Source of the DNA: Campylobacteraceae bacterium
GTDB lineage: Bacteria > Campylobacterota > Campylobacteria > Campylobacterales > Sulfurovaceae
DNA: 5,117 nucleotides
Assembly: GCA_027031505.1 (NCBI GenBank)
Contig: JALVQH010000171.1
Coordinates: forward strand, 1-5,117
Reading direction: 5' to 3'
A program made the translations under genes and the position numbers. Shown piece by piece: positions 5,108 through 5,117 of this stretch. The stretch's first letter is position 1; each line of letters begins with the position of its first letter. The notes under the pieces were generated by a model. It ran no database searches. It saw only the letters and a list, made by a program, of their open reading frames with translations, and was not told the origin of the DNA.

Positions 5108-5117
5108 CTACCGAAAT

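Overview
This window looks like part of a Campylobacterota (epsilonproteobacterial) chromosome. The main reason is hobA, a replication-initiation gene found only in that lineage, in the gene order rppH-lysC-hobA-holB-folP with hemW divergent. From memory, Campylobacter jejuni (around Cj0580c to Cj0585) has the same order, and Helicobacter pylori has lysC-hobA-holB-folP. Base composition is high for the group: sampled 60-base stretches of folP and hemW are about 60-67% G+C, while rppH and hobA are about 43-45%. This suggests a moderately GC-rich, probably free-living member such as a Sulfurovum/Nitratifractor-type organism, but the genus is a guess.

Layout: the minus strand carries a tightly packed cluster read right to left. 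It holds rppH (RNA pyrophosphohydrolase, 3467-3940), lysC (aspartate kinase, 2261-3466), hobA (DnaA-binding initiator protein, 1713-2258), holB (clamp-loader delta', 1087-1713) and folP (dihydropteroate synthase, from 956 and running off the left edge). Junctions are extremely tight: rppH and lysC abut with no gap, lysC and hobA are 2 bases apart, and hobA and holB share one base. The exception is holB-folP, where 130 bases intervene. That spacer holds a pair of inverted REP-like palindromes (996-1041) inside a 45-codon open frame that overlaps holB and folP by ATGA at its two ends. On the plus strand, hemW (4052-5107) is transcribed divergently from rppH across a 111-base AT-rich control region.

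The genes combine mRNA 5'-end decay (RppH), aspartate-family amino acid synthesis (LysC), chromosome replication (HobA, HolB), folate synthesis (FolP) and, divergently, heme handling (HemW). They do not form a single pathway. The cluster is a conserved lineage-specific housekeeping operon whose members are probably coupled in translation.

There is no mobile-element gene, CRISPR array, tRNA or rRNA in the window, and I see no new defence or biosynthetic system. The most noteworthy points are the REP-pair (REPIN-like) insertion between holB and folP, the tiny frame that keeps both gene overlaps, and a strong ribosome binding site inside lysC that predicts a separate beta subunit.
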